Shown in pieces: positions 16,192 to 25,043 of a DNA stretch of 64,000 nucleotides. The stretch is from an uncultured Lachnospiraceae bacterium (GTDB lineage Bacteria > Bacillota > Clostridia > Lachnospirales > Lachnospiraceae). Position 1 is the stretch's first letter. Each line of letters begins with the position of its first letter. Under the pieces are notes generated by a model. That model searched no databases. It was not told where the DNA came from and was given only the letters and a program-made list of their open reading frames with translations. The stretch is from the NCBI GenBank assembly GCA_902780385.1, contig CACZFF010000019.1, positions 27,211-91,210 on the forward strand, given 5' to 3'. The position numbers and the translations under genes were made by a program.

Positions 16192-17268
16192 ATGAAGAAA
16201 GAGATTTGGGCATATCTGGAAACGGACAGCCGGGGAGAATTGCTCTCCTCATCAAAAGAACTTCTTGCCAAGGCAGGGATCATCGCAGCGACCGCAGAGG
16301 AAGAGGAAAAATATCTGATCTGTGCGCTGCTGGCAGGGGCGGAGCATGACGTCCTGGAAAACACAGCAGAAAAAGCGCTCGGAGCCGGTGCGGATAAGGC
16401 CGTTCTCATTGAGGGCGATGAGCTTGCGGTCTACAGTGCCGAGTTCTATTCGGATGCGATCGGAAGGCTGGCCGGGACAGAGAAACCCAAGATGATCCTC
16501 TTTGAGCGCACAACGGACGGCATGGATCTGGCTCCCCGTCTCGCTGCCCGGCTTCAGGCTGGAATGATCTCTGACTGTGTCGACCTGGTCAGAGAGGGCG
16601 GGAAACTATTGTGGATCCGCCATGCTTTCGGTGGGACAGCGGCGGTCTCCGTGTCCTTCCGGGAGCAGGAGAGGACGCAGATCATTTCCATCAGACCCGG
16701 CAGCTTCGGCGGTTCGGGAAGAGGGATAAAAGCAGCGGAGCCGGCAGGCATGGTACAGGACGCCCCGGGAAAAAAGGGTGCCATTACCATCAAGCCCTAT
16801 AAGTCTGCTGACAGCGGCAGCAGAGCGGCGGGAGAGAAGATCGTCCGTCCGGCGCTTTTGGAGGTTCTCGAGGCGGCAGCGGACCGAGGTGCGGATTTAG
16901 GTACTGCCAATGTCATCGTGGCGGGCGGCAACGGTGCAGGACCCGAGGGATTTAAGCTCATTGAGGAGCTGGCGGATCTTCTGCACGGTGCCGTGGGCGC
17001 GTCCCGTGTCGCGGTCGACAAGGGCTGGATCTCACATGCCCATCTGATCGGGCAGAGCGGGATCACGGTCACGCCGGATCTGTATATCAACTGCGGGATC
17101 TCCGGTTCCGTACAGCACATAGTCGGCATGCGCGACGCCAAGTGCGTGGTCTCGATCAACAAAGACCCCAAGGCATTGATCTTCAATGTTTCCGACTACG
17201 GTATTGTCGGGAACCTTCACAAGATCCTGCCGGCGCTGATCGCCGAGATCCGCCGTCACCGCGGATAA
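16192..17268 (+). CDS. etfA: Electron transfer flavoprotein, alpha subunit
   Basis: EtfA binds FAD in its C-terminal domain: GGNGAGPEGFKLIEELADLL, the VDKGW segment and LIGQSGITVTPDLYI, then GISGSVQHIVGM and INKDPKALIFNVSDYGIVG. All are intact, and the 358-residue length is normal (no N-terminal ferredoxin domain). AGGAGGT precedes ATG 16192. With EtfB it should serve the acyl-CoA dehydrogenase encoded at 20.8 kb. A strong terminator follows. Confidence 0.95.
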   Translation: MKKEIWAYLETDSRGELLSSSKELLAKAGIIAATAEEEEKYLICALLAGAEHDVLENTAEKALGAGADKAVLIEGDELAVYSAEFYSDAIGRLAGTEKPKMILFERTTDGMDLAPRLAARLQAGMISDCVDLVREGGKLLWIRHAFGGTAAVSVSFREQERTQIISIRPGSFGGSGRGIKAAEPAGMVQDAPGKKGAITIKPYKSADSGSRAAGEKIVRPALLEVLEAAADRGADLGTANVIVAGGNGAGPEGFKLIEELADLLHGAVGASRVAVDKGWISHAHLIGQSGITVTPDLYINCGISGSVQHIVGMRDAKCVVSINKDPKALIFNVSDYGIVGNLHKILPALIAEIRRHRG

Positions 17269-17289
17269 AAAGAAAGAAAAAAGAAAGAT

Positions 17290-17331
17290 GGAAGCGGGAG
17301 AAAAGGGGAATACCTTCTCCTGCTTCCTTTT
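17290..17331 (+). terminator. Terminator after etfA
   Basis: A 13-bp stem (GGAAGCGGGAGAA with TTCTCCTGCTTCC, one G-T pair) is followed by TTTTATTGT, closing the etfBA operon. Confidence 0.85.
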
Positions 17332-17469
17332 ATTGTATATTTTTCACAAAATAATCCGCCTGATTTTTGCGGTATTAACAAATCGGGTGTAAGATGATTT
17401 GTAAACCTTGTTATTTTTAGGGGTTCATGTTAGTATAAAATGGATAAAAACCAATAGGCTTATATTTTT

Positions 17470-17500
17470 TTGGACAAATAGTTAGTATACTAAATAATAT
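17470..17500 (+). promoter_or_regulatory. Candidate crotonase promoter with perfect palindrome
   Basis: TTGGACA (17470-17476) is followed by a perfect 12-bp palindrome TTAGTATACTAA (17482-17493) and an AT-rich -10 region (AATAATAT). The TGGACA and the GTATAC palindrome are shared with the etfB promoter. The stretch 17501-17830 to the crotonase start is a long untranslated leader with no recognisable gene. Confidence 0.5.
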
Positions 17501-17839
17501 AAATGCCGGTTTTTTTTATTTCTGCATTTGCGCCGCCGGAACGGCAATTATCACATGGTTTATCATTGCTTTGCCTTTGGGAAAAAGGCTCCGGGATACC
17601 GTCTCGCAGGGACGCTCCGCGTGAAAGGTAATGAATAATTCTGTCCCGGCTGAAGATTGCGGCTCAGGTTTGCAAGAAAAAGCATTCTTTTCATTTACCG
17701 GAATGGAAAAACGTTGTATCATTAATATGTATATTTGCTGTGTCGTCTGAGATGGTTATCTTGATCGGGATGGCAGAACAATATAGTAACCCCATATAAA
17801 TTCATTTAAGGAATCCACAAAACTCAAAGGAGGAACAAA

Positions 17840-18647
17840 ATGGAATTCAAGAACTTACTGGTTGAAATCGAAGATGGTATTGCGGTCGTAACGATCAATC
17901 GTCCCAAGGCTCTGAACGCACTCCAAGGCTCTGAACGCACTCAACACCGAGACACTGTCCGAGCTCGATGCCTGCTTTGCAGAGATCGAAGCAAATCCCG
18001 ATGTTAAGGTTCTGATTCTGACCGGTTCCGGCCAGAAGTCCTTCGTTGCCGGCGCTGACATCTCCGAGATGGTCAACGGCACTGCTCCCGAAGGCCGTAC
18101 TTTCGGTCTCCTTGCACGCGTTGCTTTCAAGCGCCTTGAGGATATGGAAAAGCCCACCATCGCTGCAGTCAACGGCTTCGCTCTGGGCGGCGGCTGCGAG
18201 ATTTCCATGGCTTGCGACGTTACTCTGGCTTCCGACAATGCCAAGTTCGGTCAGCCTGAAGCTGGTCTGGGCATCATCCCCGGCTTCGGCGGCACACAGA
18301 GACTTCCTCGTCTGACCAACAAGAAGATCGCGAAAGAGCTCATCTTCGGCGCTGACATCATGATCAGTGCAGAGGAAGCTATGCGCATCGGCCTTGTAAA
18401 CCATGTCTATCCTCAGGATCAGCTCATGGCAGAGGCTAAGAAGCTTGCCGGCCACTTCATGAAGAGCTCCCCTTACAGCATCGCTCTGGCTAAGCAGGCA
18501 ATCAACGTTGGTCTTGATGTTGACCTCGATGCAGGCCTGAAGCTTGAGGCGAATATGTTCGGTCTGTCCTTCGCAACACATGACAAGAAGGAAGGCATGA
18601 CTGCATTCCTGGAGAAGAGGAAAGAGAAAAACTTCCTCGGCAAATAA
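17840..18647 (+). pseudogene. Crotonase (enoyl-CoA hydratase), frameshifted by a 19-bp duplication
   Basis: The product would be a crotonase-fold hydratase acting on an enoyl-CoA. Translation from ATG 17840 (after AAAGGAGG) gives a normal N terminus up to INRPKALNAL, then a perfect 19-bp tandem duplication (17904-17922, 17923-17941) shifts the frame by +1 and a TAA follows at 18004. The rest of the family sequence continues uninterrupted in the other frame: SFVAGADISEM (oxyanion hole), GGGCEISMACD and PEAGLGIIPGFGGTQRL with both catalytic glutamates. Removing one copy restores a normal 262-residue enzyme. Highly biased codon use, like the two genes after it, implies recent high expression. 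Confidence 0.93.
17904..17942 (+). repeat. 19-bp tandem duplication inside the crotonase gene
   Basis: Two perfect copies of a 19-bp unit (CCAAGGCTCTGAACGCACT) abut each other at 17904-17922 and 17923-17941. Because 19 is not a multiple of three, the duplication causes the frameshift; slippage removing one copy would restore the gene. Confidence 0.95.
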
Positions 18648-18714
18648 TTCCTGAAGAGTACTTCTTTTGAAGTAACTTAAGTAAGCATTTTCCATCCATA
18701 TGGACTGTGTTTCA

Positions 18715-18757
18715 TGCCGCCGCAGGCCATCCTGCAAGCGCCTGCGGCGGCATTTTT
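18715..18757 (+). terminator. Terminator after the crotonase gene
   Basis: A 13-bp perfect stem TGCCGCCGCAGGC/GCCTGCGGCGGCA (18715-18727/18740-18752) is followed by TTTTTG. Confidence 0.88.
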
Positions 18758-18924
18758 GATAATCTGTGCGGCTGCACACGAATTATTGAACGAGTGAATC
18801 ATGCATACAGGTGATTTTTCTATTTTCAATAATTGCCGGTTTGATTCATGTCTGCGGCTATGAACCGCGTTTACAGATTCCGTTTACAGATTCATATGAA
18901 TATCATTTGAAGGAGTATATATCC

Positions 18925-20484
18925 ATGTCAGTTAAACCTATTATCAGTGCAGCGGAAGCCGCAAAATTTGTCCAGGACGGCATGACCTTTACCACATCCG
19001 GTTTCGTCGCATGCGAGATGCCTGAGTCCCTCAGCAAAGCTCTGGAGAAGAGCTTCCTTGAGACAGGCCATCCCCGTGATCTGACCCTTTTCTACGCAGC
19101 AGCACAGGGCAACCGCGACGGCAGCGGCGCTGACCACTTCGCACACGAAGGCATGCTCAAGAGAGTCATCGGCGGTCACTACAACATGGTCCCCGAGCTG
19201 GGCAAGCTGATCTTTGACAACAAGCTGGAAGCCTACAACCTGCCTCAGGGTACTCTGTCCCAGCTGCTCCGCGATATCGCTGCACACAAGGTCGGTACCA
19301 TTACCCACGTCGGTATGAATACCTTCTGCGACCCCCGTCTCCAGGGCGGCAAGCTCAATGACGTGACCAAGGAAGATATCGTCGAGCTGATCAACATCGC
19401 AGGCGAAGAGAGACTGCTCTACAAGGCATTCCCCATCCAGGTCGGTTATATCCGCGGCACATTCGCCGACGAGCACGGCAACGTGACTCTGGAGCGCGAG
19501 TGCGCAACCTGCGAGGCAACCTCCATCGCACAGGCTGTCCACAACAGCGGCGGCAAGGTCGTTGTCCAGGTCGAGAAGGTCGTTCAGGCGGGCACACTTG
19601 ATCCCCGTCTGGTCAAGATCCCCGGCATCTATGTCGACGCTATCGTTGTTGCAGAGTCCGAGGAAGATCAGTCTCAGTGCCAGGGTACTCTTGGATGGGA
19701 TCCCAGCATGACCGGCGATATCAGAATGCCTCTGGGTGCGATCGCAGCTCCCAAGATGAGTGCCAAGAAGATCATGGGACGCCGTGCAGCTATGGAACTC
19801 GAGGCAGACAAGGTCGTCAACCTGGGTATCGGCGCTCCCGAATTCGTCTCCGCTGTTGCTAACGAAGAAGGCATCGGCGATTACATGACTCTGACCGTTG
19901 AGGCAGGCCCCATCGGCGGCGTTCCTCAGGGCGGCAACAAATTCGGCGGCTCCATCAATGTCGAGGCGATCCTGGATCAGCCTTATCAGTTCGATTTCTA
20001 CGATGGCGGCGGCGTTGACCTTGCATTCCTGGGCCTGGCTGAGTGCGACAAGCACGGCAACATCAATGTTTCCAAGTTCGGTCCCCGTCTTGCAGGCTGC
20101 GGCGGCTTCATCAACATCACTCAGAACGCAAAGAAGGTCTTCTTCATCGGTACCTTCACGGCCGGCGGCCTGAAAGAGCACTGCGAAGACGGCAAGCTGA
20201 TCATTGATCAGGAAGGCCGCCAGAAGAAGCTCATCGACACAGTCGAGCAGATCACTTTCTCCGGCGAGTACGCCAACAAGACCGGCCAGCCCGTTATGTA
20301 CATCACAGAGCGTGCTGTCTTCAAACTTGAGAAGGACGGCGTCCACCTGGTAGAGATCGCTCCCGGCATCGACCTGCAGACCCAGATCCTCGACCTGATG
20401 GACTTCGCTCCCATCATTCCCGAGGGCGGTCCCAAGCTTATGGACGAGCGCATCTTCCGCGATGAGCCCATGGGCCTTAAGTAA
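18925..20484 (+). CDS. Acyl-CoA:acetate/propionate CoA-transferase (Pct-like)
   Basis: The 519-residue protein is a fused alpha/beta family I CoA-transferase. It matches what I remember of Clostridium propionicum propionate CoA-transferase along its whole length: TTSGFV near the start, GNRDG, HFAHEGLLKR-type segment, IRGT.ADE.GN, SAKKIMGRRAA, GIGAPEFV, the catalytic-Glu segment LTVEAGPIGGVPQGG and the C terminus APGIDLQTQILDLMDFAPII. It would swap CoA between acetyl-CoA and propionate, lactate, butyrate or acrylate. ATG 18925 follows AAGGAG; the longer open frame from 18811 lacks an initiation site. It lies between the crotonase and the dehydrogenase. Confidence 0.9.
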   Translation: MSVKPIISAAEAAKFVQDGMTFTTSGFVACEMPESLSKALEKSFLETGHPRDLTLFYAAAQGNRDGSGADHFAHEGMLKRVIGGHYNMVPELGKLIFDNKLEAYNLPQGTLSQLLRDIAAHKVGTITHVGMNTFCDPRLQGGKLNDVTKEDIVELINIAGEERLLYKAFPIQVGYIRGTFADEHGNVTLERECATCEATSIAQAVHNSGGKVVVQVEKVVQAGTLDPRLVKIPGIYVDAIVVAESEEDQSQCQGTLGWDPSMTGDIRMPLGAIAAPKMSAKKIMGRRAAMELEADKVVNLGIGAPEFVSAVANEEGIGDYMTLTVEAGPIGGVPQGGNKFGGSINVEAILDQPYQFDFYDGGGVDLAFLGLAECDKHGNINVSKFGPRLAGCGGFINITQNAKKVFFIGTFTAGGLKEHCEDGKLIIDQEGRQKKLIDTVEQITFSGEYANKTGQPVMYITERAVFKLEKDGVHLVEIAPGIDLQTQILDLMDFAPIIPEGGPKLMDERIFRDEPMGLK

Positions 20485-20593
20485 GAAGCACCTTAAGCGT
20501 TTGCGAGCCTGTCGGCATGGCTCAAAGAGTATTGATTCTTGGCAAGCCTGTCGGCACAGCACATTGCTGAAGGTTATTGATCGAAAAAATATA

Positions 20594-20635
20594 CCGGCCG
20601 GTCTGAATAATAAGGGATATGGTCAGACCGGCCGG
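20594..20635 (+). repeat. 13-bp inverted repeat without T-run
   Basis: CCGGCCGGTCTGA and TCAGACCGGCCGG (20594-20606/20623-20635) form a perfect 13-bp stem with a 16-base loop. No T-run follows on the plus strand, although A residues precede it. The 20485-20832 gap contains this, two copies of GCCTGTCGGCA (near 20507 and 20547) and the leader of the next gene; no gene is seen. Confidence 0.6.
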
Positions 20636-20832
20636 CAGCGGAATCTTTATCGGCAGCTGTCCGATCGGGAGGATCTGTCTGTAATCGATTCTGTGTCCTG
20701 CATCTTTTCTGTCTGCGTGGTTTAAAGGGGTAGCATTGCAGCAAAAAAGATACTTAGGGGCAGGGGATCAGCAGGCGGATACTGCTTGTTCGGATTAAAA
20801 AAGTTATAAAATGTTTAGGAAAGGATAGTATT

Positions 20833-21972
20833 ATGGATTTCAAGTTAACTGAAGAGCAGGCAAAGATTAAACAGATGGCAGCAGATTTCGCAGCCAACGA
20901 TCTGGCTCCCACAATTCTTGAGCGCGACGCAGCGGGCGAGTTCCCGACCGAGCTGTTCAAGAAATTCGGCAAGACCGGCGCTTACGGCCTTCCTTATCCC
21001 AAGGAAGTCGGCGGCCTCGGCGGCAGCTATATGAGCTATGTCCAGGCTGTTATGGAAATCTCCAAGGTTGATGCTGCTTTCGGTATCATCTACTCTGTTG
21101 ACACTTCTCTGTACGGCGGCTCCATCATGAATTCTTCTGCTCCCATCGAGATTAAGAAGAAATTCCTCGAACCCATCACCTACGGTGAGAAGATCGGTTC
21201 CTTCGGTCTGACCGAGCCCGGTGCAGGTTCCGATGCTGCAGGCTGCAAGACGGTTGCTGTTCAGGACGGCGACGAGTGGGTCATCAACGGCTCCAAGTGC
21301 TTCAACACCAACGGCCCCGTTGCTGATTTCACAGTCATCTATGCTCTGACTGATCCCGCTCTGGGAACCAAGGGCATGGCTGCTTTCGTAGTCGAGAAAG
21401 GCACACCCGGATTCACCGTCGGCCGTGTCGAGAACAAGATGGGTATCCGTCAGGCACAGGTCTCCGAGATGCATCTGGAGAACGTCCGTGTTCCCGCTGA
21501 GCAGATGATCGCTAAGCCCGGCGAGGGCTTCAAGCTGGCTATGAAGACTCTTGACGGCGGCCGTATCGGCGTTGCTGCACAGGGTCTTGGTATCGCCAAG
21601 GGCGCTTTCGAGGCAGCTGTTGCATATATGAAACAGCGTGAGCAGTTCGGCAAGCCCATCTGCAAGAACCAGTTCCTTGCATTCAAGATGGCTGAGCTGG
21701 CAACCCAGATCAAGTCCGCTGAGCTCCTTCTCTACAATGCAGTCGCAGCACACGACAGCGGCCGCTACACCATCGAAGCTGCTATGGCAAAACTTGCCTG
21801 CACAGACGCCGCTATGGAAATGACCACATGGGCAACCCAGTTCATGGGCGGCAACGGCTTCATGAAAGAGTACCATGTTGAGCGTATGATGCGTGATGCC
21901 AAGATCACTCAGATCTACGAAGGCACCAACGAGATCCAGAAGCTCATCATCTCCGGTTCTCTGTTCCGCTGA
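20833..21972 (+). CDS. Acyl-CoA dehydrogenase (short-chain, Etf-linked)
   Basis: This FAD enzyme interconverts a saturated acyl-CoA and its 2-enoyl-CoA, passing electrons to or from EtfAB. At 379 residues it has the usual three-domain form: FGLTEPGAGSDAAG in the middle domain, KMGIRQAQVSEM, GGRIGVAAQGLGIAKGAFE, QFMGGNGFMKEY, and the catalytic glutamate in QIYEGTNEIQ near residue 367. It resembles butyryl-CoA dehydrogenase but could equally reduce acryloyl-CoA. GGAAAGGA lies before ATG 20833. Codon use is strongly biased, indicating high expression. Confidence 0.94.
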   Translation: MDFKLTEEQAKIKQMAADFAANDLAPTILERDAAGEFPTELFKKFGKTGAYGLPYPKEVGGLGGSYMSYVQAVMEISKVDAAFGIIYSVDTSLYGGSIMNSSAPIEIKKKFLEPITYGEKIGSFGLTEPGAGSDAAGCKTVAVQDGDEWVINGSKCFNTNGPVADFTVIYALTDPALGTKGMAAFVVEKGTPGFTVGRVENKMGIRQAQVSEMHLENVRVPAEQMIAKPGEGFKLAMKTLDGGRIGVAAQGLGIAKGAFEAAVAYMKQREQFGKPICKNQFLAFKMAELATQIKSAELLLYNAVAAHDSGRYTIEAAMAKLACTDAAMEMTTWATQFMGGNGFMKEYHVERMMRDAKITQIYEGTNEIQKLIISGSLFR

Positions 21973-22111
21973 TCTTTGCGCATGAAAGCGTAAAAGGAGA
22001 TAATCTGTTGCAGGTTTAACCGCTGTTTCACTGCTTCAGGGGGCAGGAACAGTCTGAGAGAATCCTGTGAGCCGCCTTAACCGGCCGGACAGATTATCTT
22101 GAATATTTATT

Positions 22112-22156
22112 AAAGAATACCCGGTCTGCCGTAATGGAGCAGGCCGGGTATTCTTT
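22112..22156 (+). terminator. Strong terminator after the acyl-CoA dehydrogenase
   Basis: An 18-bp stem (22112-22129 with 22139-22156, one G-T pair) around GAATACCCGG...CCGGGTATTC with a 9-base loop. It directly touches the left flank of the 165-bp repeat element. Confidence 0.88.
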
Positions 22157-22336
22157 ATGGGATGTTACAGTACACGCCCCATCGAAGGGCGTGTACATGT
22201 AACGCTGCGCGCGGCGATTCCAACATCGCATTGCGCTGTCTGCGCATATGCGCCGCCGCGCGCCGTACAACTCGGGTTTTGCGCGGAAAACACGCGCAAA
22301 ACTCCTCGCGTTTCAGGCGGGCTGTAACTATGGGAT
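22156..22336 (+). mobile_element. 165-bp structured MITE-like element, copy A with 8-bp flanking repeats
   Basis: The element 22164-22328 begins GTTACAG and ends CTGTAAC and is flanked by the direct repeat TATGGGAT (22156-22163, 22329-22336), as expected for a target-site duplication. Inside are three hairpins: TACACGCCC/GGGCGTGTA, GCGCGCGGCG/CGCCGCGCGC (22207-22216/22254-22263) and TTTTGCGCG/CGCGCAAAA (22277-22285/22293-22301). Copy B (42943-43107) is the same length; its stems sit in the same places but differ by paired, compensating changes. It encodes nothing. The remaining gap 22337-22522 shows no gene. Confidence 0.75.
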
Positions 22337-22522
22337 TCCTTATACTGCATTTTAGTGCATTACAGTCTTGCAGAACGAAAGCAAAAAGGATATTCTAATA
22401 AATGGTTTTTTCAAATACAGAAAAAGAAAAGCAGAAGCTGCCGGTTTTCTACGTAGGCCGTCAGGGTCTGTAAAACTGGAAGAGCAGGTGGGAAATCTGC
22501 CTGGCGCAAGGAGGTTTATTGC

Positions 22523-24823
22523 ATGATCAAACTGTATGACGGCGGTGTTTATCTGGTCAAAGGCACAGAGATTATTCCGGAAGCGGAAGCCGGGCGGGTA
22601 GAACAGCTGACCGGCCGCAAGGCATGTCCTGCCGAAGACAAGAAGGGCACGATCGCATATTCTATTTTAAAATCACATAATACAGCGGATGATATGGACA
22701 ATCTGCGGATCTGTTTTGATTCCATGGCATCCCATGATATCACCTTCGTCGGCATCGTTCAGACGGCGCGCGCATCAGGCATGGAGAAGTTCCCCCTCCC
22801 CTATGTCCTGACCAACTGCCACAACTCTCTGTGTGCTGTGGGCGGCACCATCAACGAGGATGACCACATGTTTGGCCTGAGTGCCGCAAAGAAGTACGGC
22901 GGAATCTATGTTCCCCCTCATATCGCGGTCATTCACCAGTATATGCGCGAAGCGATGGCAGGCTGCGGCAGGATGATCCTTGGCTCCGATTCCCACACCC
23001 GTTACGGCGCGCTCGGCACCATGGCAATAGGCGAGGGCGGCGGCGAGCTGGGCAAGCAGCTGCTGCGCGACACCTATGATGTCGCCTATCCCGGTGTGGT
23101 CGCGGTCTATCTGGAAGGAAAGCCCGCTCCTTATGTCGGCCCCCAGGACATCGCCCTGGCCATCATCGGTGCGGTCTTTAAGAACGGCTATGTGAAGAAT
23201 AAGGTCATGGAATTTGTCGGTCCCGGCGTTGCCTCCATGGATACGGATTACCGGAATGGTGTCGATGTCATGACGACAGAGACCACCTGTCTGTCTTCTG
23301 TCTGGAGGACCGACGAGGATACAAAAGCTTACCTGACAGCCCACGGCAGACCGGAGGATTATCGTGAACTGAACCCTGCGGATGTCACCTACTATGACGG
23401 CTGTGTCCGTGTGGACCTCAGTGCTGTCAAGCCCATGATCGCCCTTCCTTTCCACCCCAGCAATGTCTACACCATCGATGAGCTGAACGCAAACCTGGAG
23501 GATATCCTCCGTACTGTCGAGGCTGAGGCGGACCGCATTGCCAACGGCAGGGCGAAATTCACGCTCCTGGACAAGATCAAAGACGGAAAGCTGCAGGTCC
23601 AGCAGGGCATTATCGCCGGCTGCGCGGGCGGCAACTATACAAATATCGTTGAGGCGGCAAACCTTCTGCGCGGAAAGAGCTGCGGCAACGGCGAGTTCTC
23701 CCTGGATGTCTATCCTTCTTCCCAGCCGGTCTTCATCGACCTGGCAAGGAAAGGGTATGTGGCTGATCTCATGGCGGCCGGCGCCATTGTCAAGACTGCC
23801 TTCTGCGGGCCCTGCTTCGGTGCAGGCGATACGCCTATGCACAACGGCCTGTCCATCCGCCACACGACCAGAAACTTCCCCAACCGCGAAGGCTCCAAGC
23901 CCGGCAACGGCCAGATGGCGGCAGCGGCTCTTATGGACGCCCGTTCCATCGCAGCATCTGCGGCAAACGGCGGCATCCTGACTTCCGCGGCAGAATTTGA
24001 CACCTGGGGCAATGTACCCGCCCATGATTACGATGACACTGTCTACAGGGCACGTGTCTATCAGGGATTCGGAAAGGAAGACCCCTCTGTGGAGCTTTTT
24101 GACGGCCCCAACATCAAGCCCTGGCCCGAGATGGAAGCCCTGGCGGAAAACATCCTGCTCAAGGTCTGCTCCAAGATCCTGGACGATGTCACGACCACCG
24201 ATGAGCTGATTCCTTCCGGTGAGACATCCTCCTTCCGTTCCAACCCTCTGGGTCTGGCGGAGTTCACCCTCTCAAGGCGTGACCCTGAGTATGTCGGCCG
24301 CTCCAAGGCAGTCGATCAGATCGAGCGTTACCGCGTCGCAGGAAAGAGCGCTGCGGAGAAGGATCCTGTTTTGGCTGATGTCTATAAAGTGATCAATACC
24401 ATTCCCGGCTCCGAGTCTGTCAATGTACAGGACATTGAGATCGGTTCCATGATCTATGCCAATAAGCCCGGCGACGGCTCTGCCCGTGAGCAGGCGGCTT
24501 CCTGCCAGCGTGTCATCGGCGGTCTGGCTAATATCACACAGGAATACGCGACCAAGAGATACCGCTCCAACGTCATGAACTGGGGCATGATCCCCTTCCA
24601 TCTCAAGGGCGAGCCCACGGTCTTTGACATCGGCGATTACATCTATGTTCCCGGCATCCGTGCGGCTCTTGACGGAGATCTCTCCGATATCAAGGGTTAT
24701 GTCATCAGGGACGGCAAAGCCGAGCAGATCGACCTCTACATCCAGGATATGACGGAAAACGAGCGCGAGATCGTCAAGGCCGGCTGCCTGATCAACTTCA
24801 ACCGCAACCGTACCAGGGCATAA
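22523..24823 (+). CDS. Aconitase-superfamily hydratase (YbhJ-like)
   Basis: This 766-residue protein has the aconitase architecture: [48 protein letters not shown], cluster-ligand segments [10 protein letters not shown] and [11 protein letters not shown], and a C-terminal swivel domain with NWGMIPF. The cluster cysteines appear present, but the sequence around them departs from canonical AcnA/AcnB, so the substrate may be citrate/isocitrate or another hydroxy-tricarboxylate. GGAGG precedes ATG 22523. It stands alone between two terminators, close to the acyl-CoA module but probably separately transcribed. Confidence 0.8.
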   Translation: MIKLYDGGVYLVKGTEIIPEAEAGRVEQLTGRKACPAEDKKGTIAYSILKSHNTADDMDNLRICFDSMASHDITFVGIVQTARASGMEKFPLPYVLTNCHNSLCAVGGTINEDDHMFGLSAAKKYGGIYVPPHIAVIHQYMREAMAGCGRMILGSDSHTRYGALGTMAIGEGGGELGKQLLRDTYDVAYPGVVAVYLEGKPAPYVGPQDIALAIIGAVFKNGYVKNKVMEFVGPGVASMDTDYRNGVDVMTTETTCLSSVWRTDEDTKAYLTAHGRPEDYRELNPADVTYYDGCVRVDLSAVKPMIALPFHPSNVYTIDELNANLEDILRTVEAEADRIANGRAKFTLLDKIKDGKLQVQQGIIAGCAGGNYTNIVEAANLLRGKSCGNGEFSLDVYPSSQPVFIDLARKGYVADLMAAGAIVKTAFCGPCFGAGDTPMHNGLSIRHTTRNFPNREGSKPGNGQMAAAALMDARSIAASAANGGILTSAAEFDTWGNVPAHDYDDTVYRARVYQGFGKEDPSVELFDGPNIKPWPEMEALAENILLKVCSKILDDVTTTDELIPSGETSSFRSNPLGLAEFTLSRRDPEYVGRSKAVDQIERYRVAGKSAAEKDPVLADVYKVINTIPGSESVNVQDIEIGSMIYANKPGDGSAREQAASCQRVIGGLANITQEYATKRYRSNVMNWGMIPFHLKGEPTVFDIGDYIYVPGIRAALDGDLSDIKGYVIRDGKAEQIDLYIQDMTENEREIVKAGCLINFNRNRTRA

Positions 24824-24844
24824 GGCTTCATGAGTTATACTGTT

Positions 24845-24901
24845 CATCAACAATAAAGATAGACATCAGTAATAAAGATATACATCAGCAATAAAGATAA
24901 A
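24845..24901 (+). repeat. Three 19-bp tandem repeats after the hydratase
   Basis: Units starting at 24845, 24864 and 24883, each close to CATCAGCAATAAAGATATA, precede the terminator directly. Confidence 0.8.
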
Positions 24902-24948
24902 AAAGAAGCATGACCGGATTTTTAACTGAGCGGTCATGCTTCTTTTTT
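24902..24948 (+). terminator. Terminator after the hydratase gene
   Basis: GAAGCATGACCG and CGGTCATGCTTC pair over 12 or more base pairs around a 14-base loop, followed by six T residues; A residues upstream would also let it act for the minus strand gene facing it. Confidence 0.88.
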
Positions 24949-25043
24949 GAAATAACAACTAAAATAATAAAACAAGATGCTGTCGAGATGTGTCGGGATG
25001 CCGCTTCAAGCCGGGCGGGTCTGCGGCTGCAAAACGTTATACC

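Noticed and set aside
18928-20562. Long minus-strand open frame opposite the CoA-transferase
   Set aside because: It is the complement of a strongly biased GC-rich coding sequence, encodes a Cys/Asp/Leu-rich chain unlike any family, and has no start signals.
20594-20635. Terminator after the CoA-transferase
   Set aside because: The 13-bp stem is perfect but no T-run follows on the plus strand; kept only as an inverted repeat.
22775-24025. Long minus-strand open frame opposite the hydratase
   Set aside because: It mirrors the codon structure of the real gene on the plus strand; no ribosome binding site or recognisable domain.
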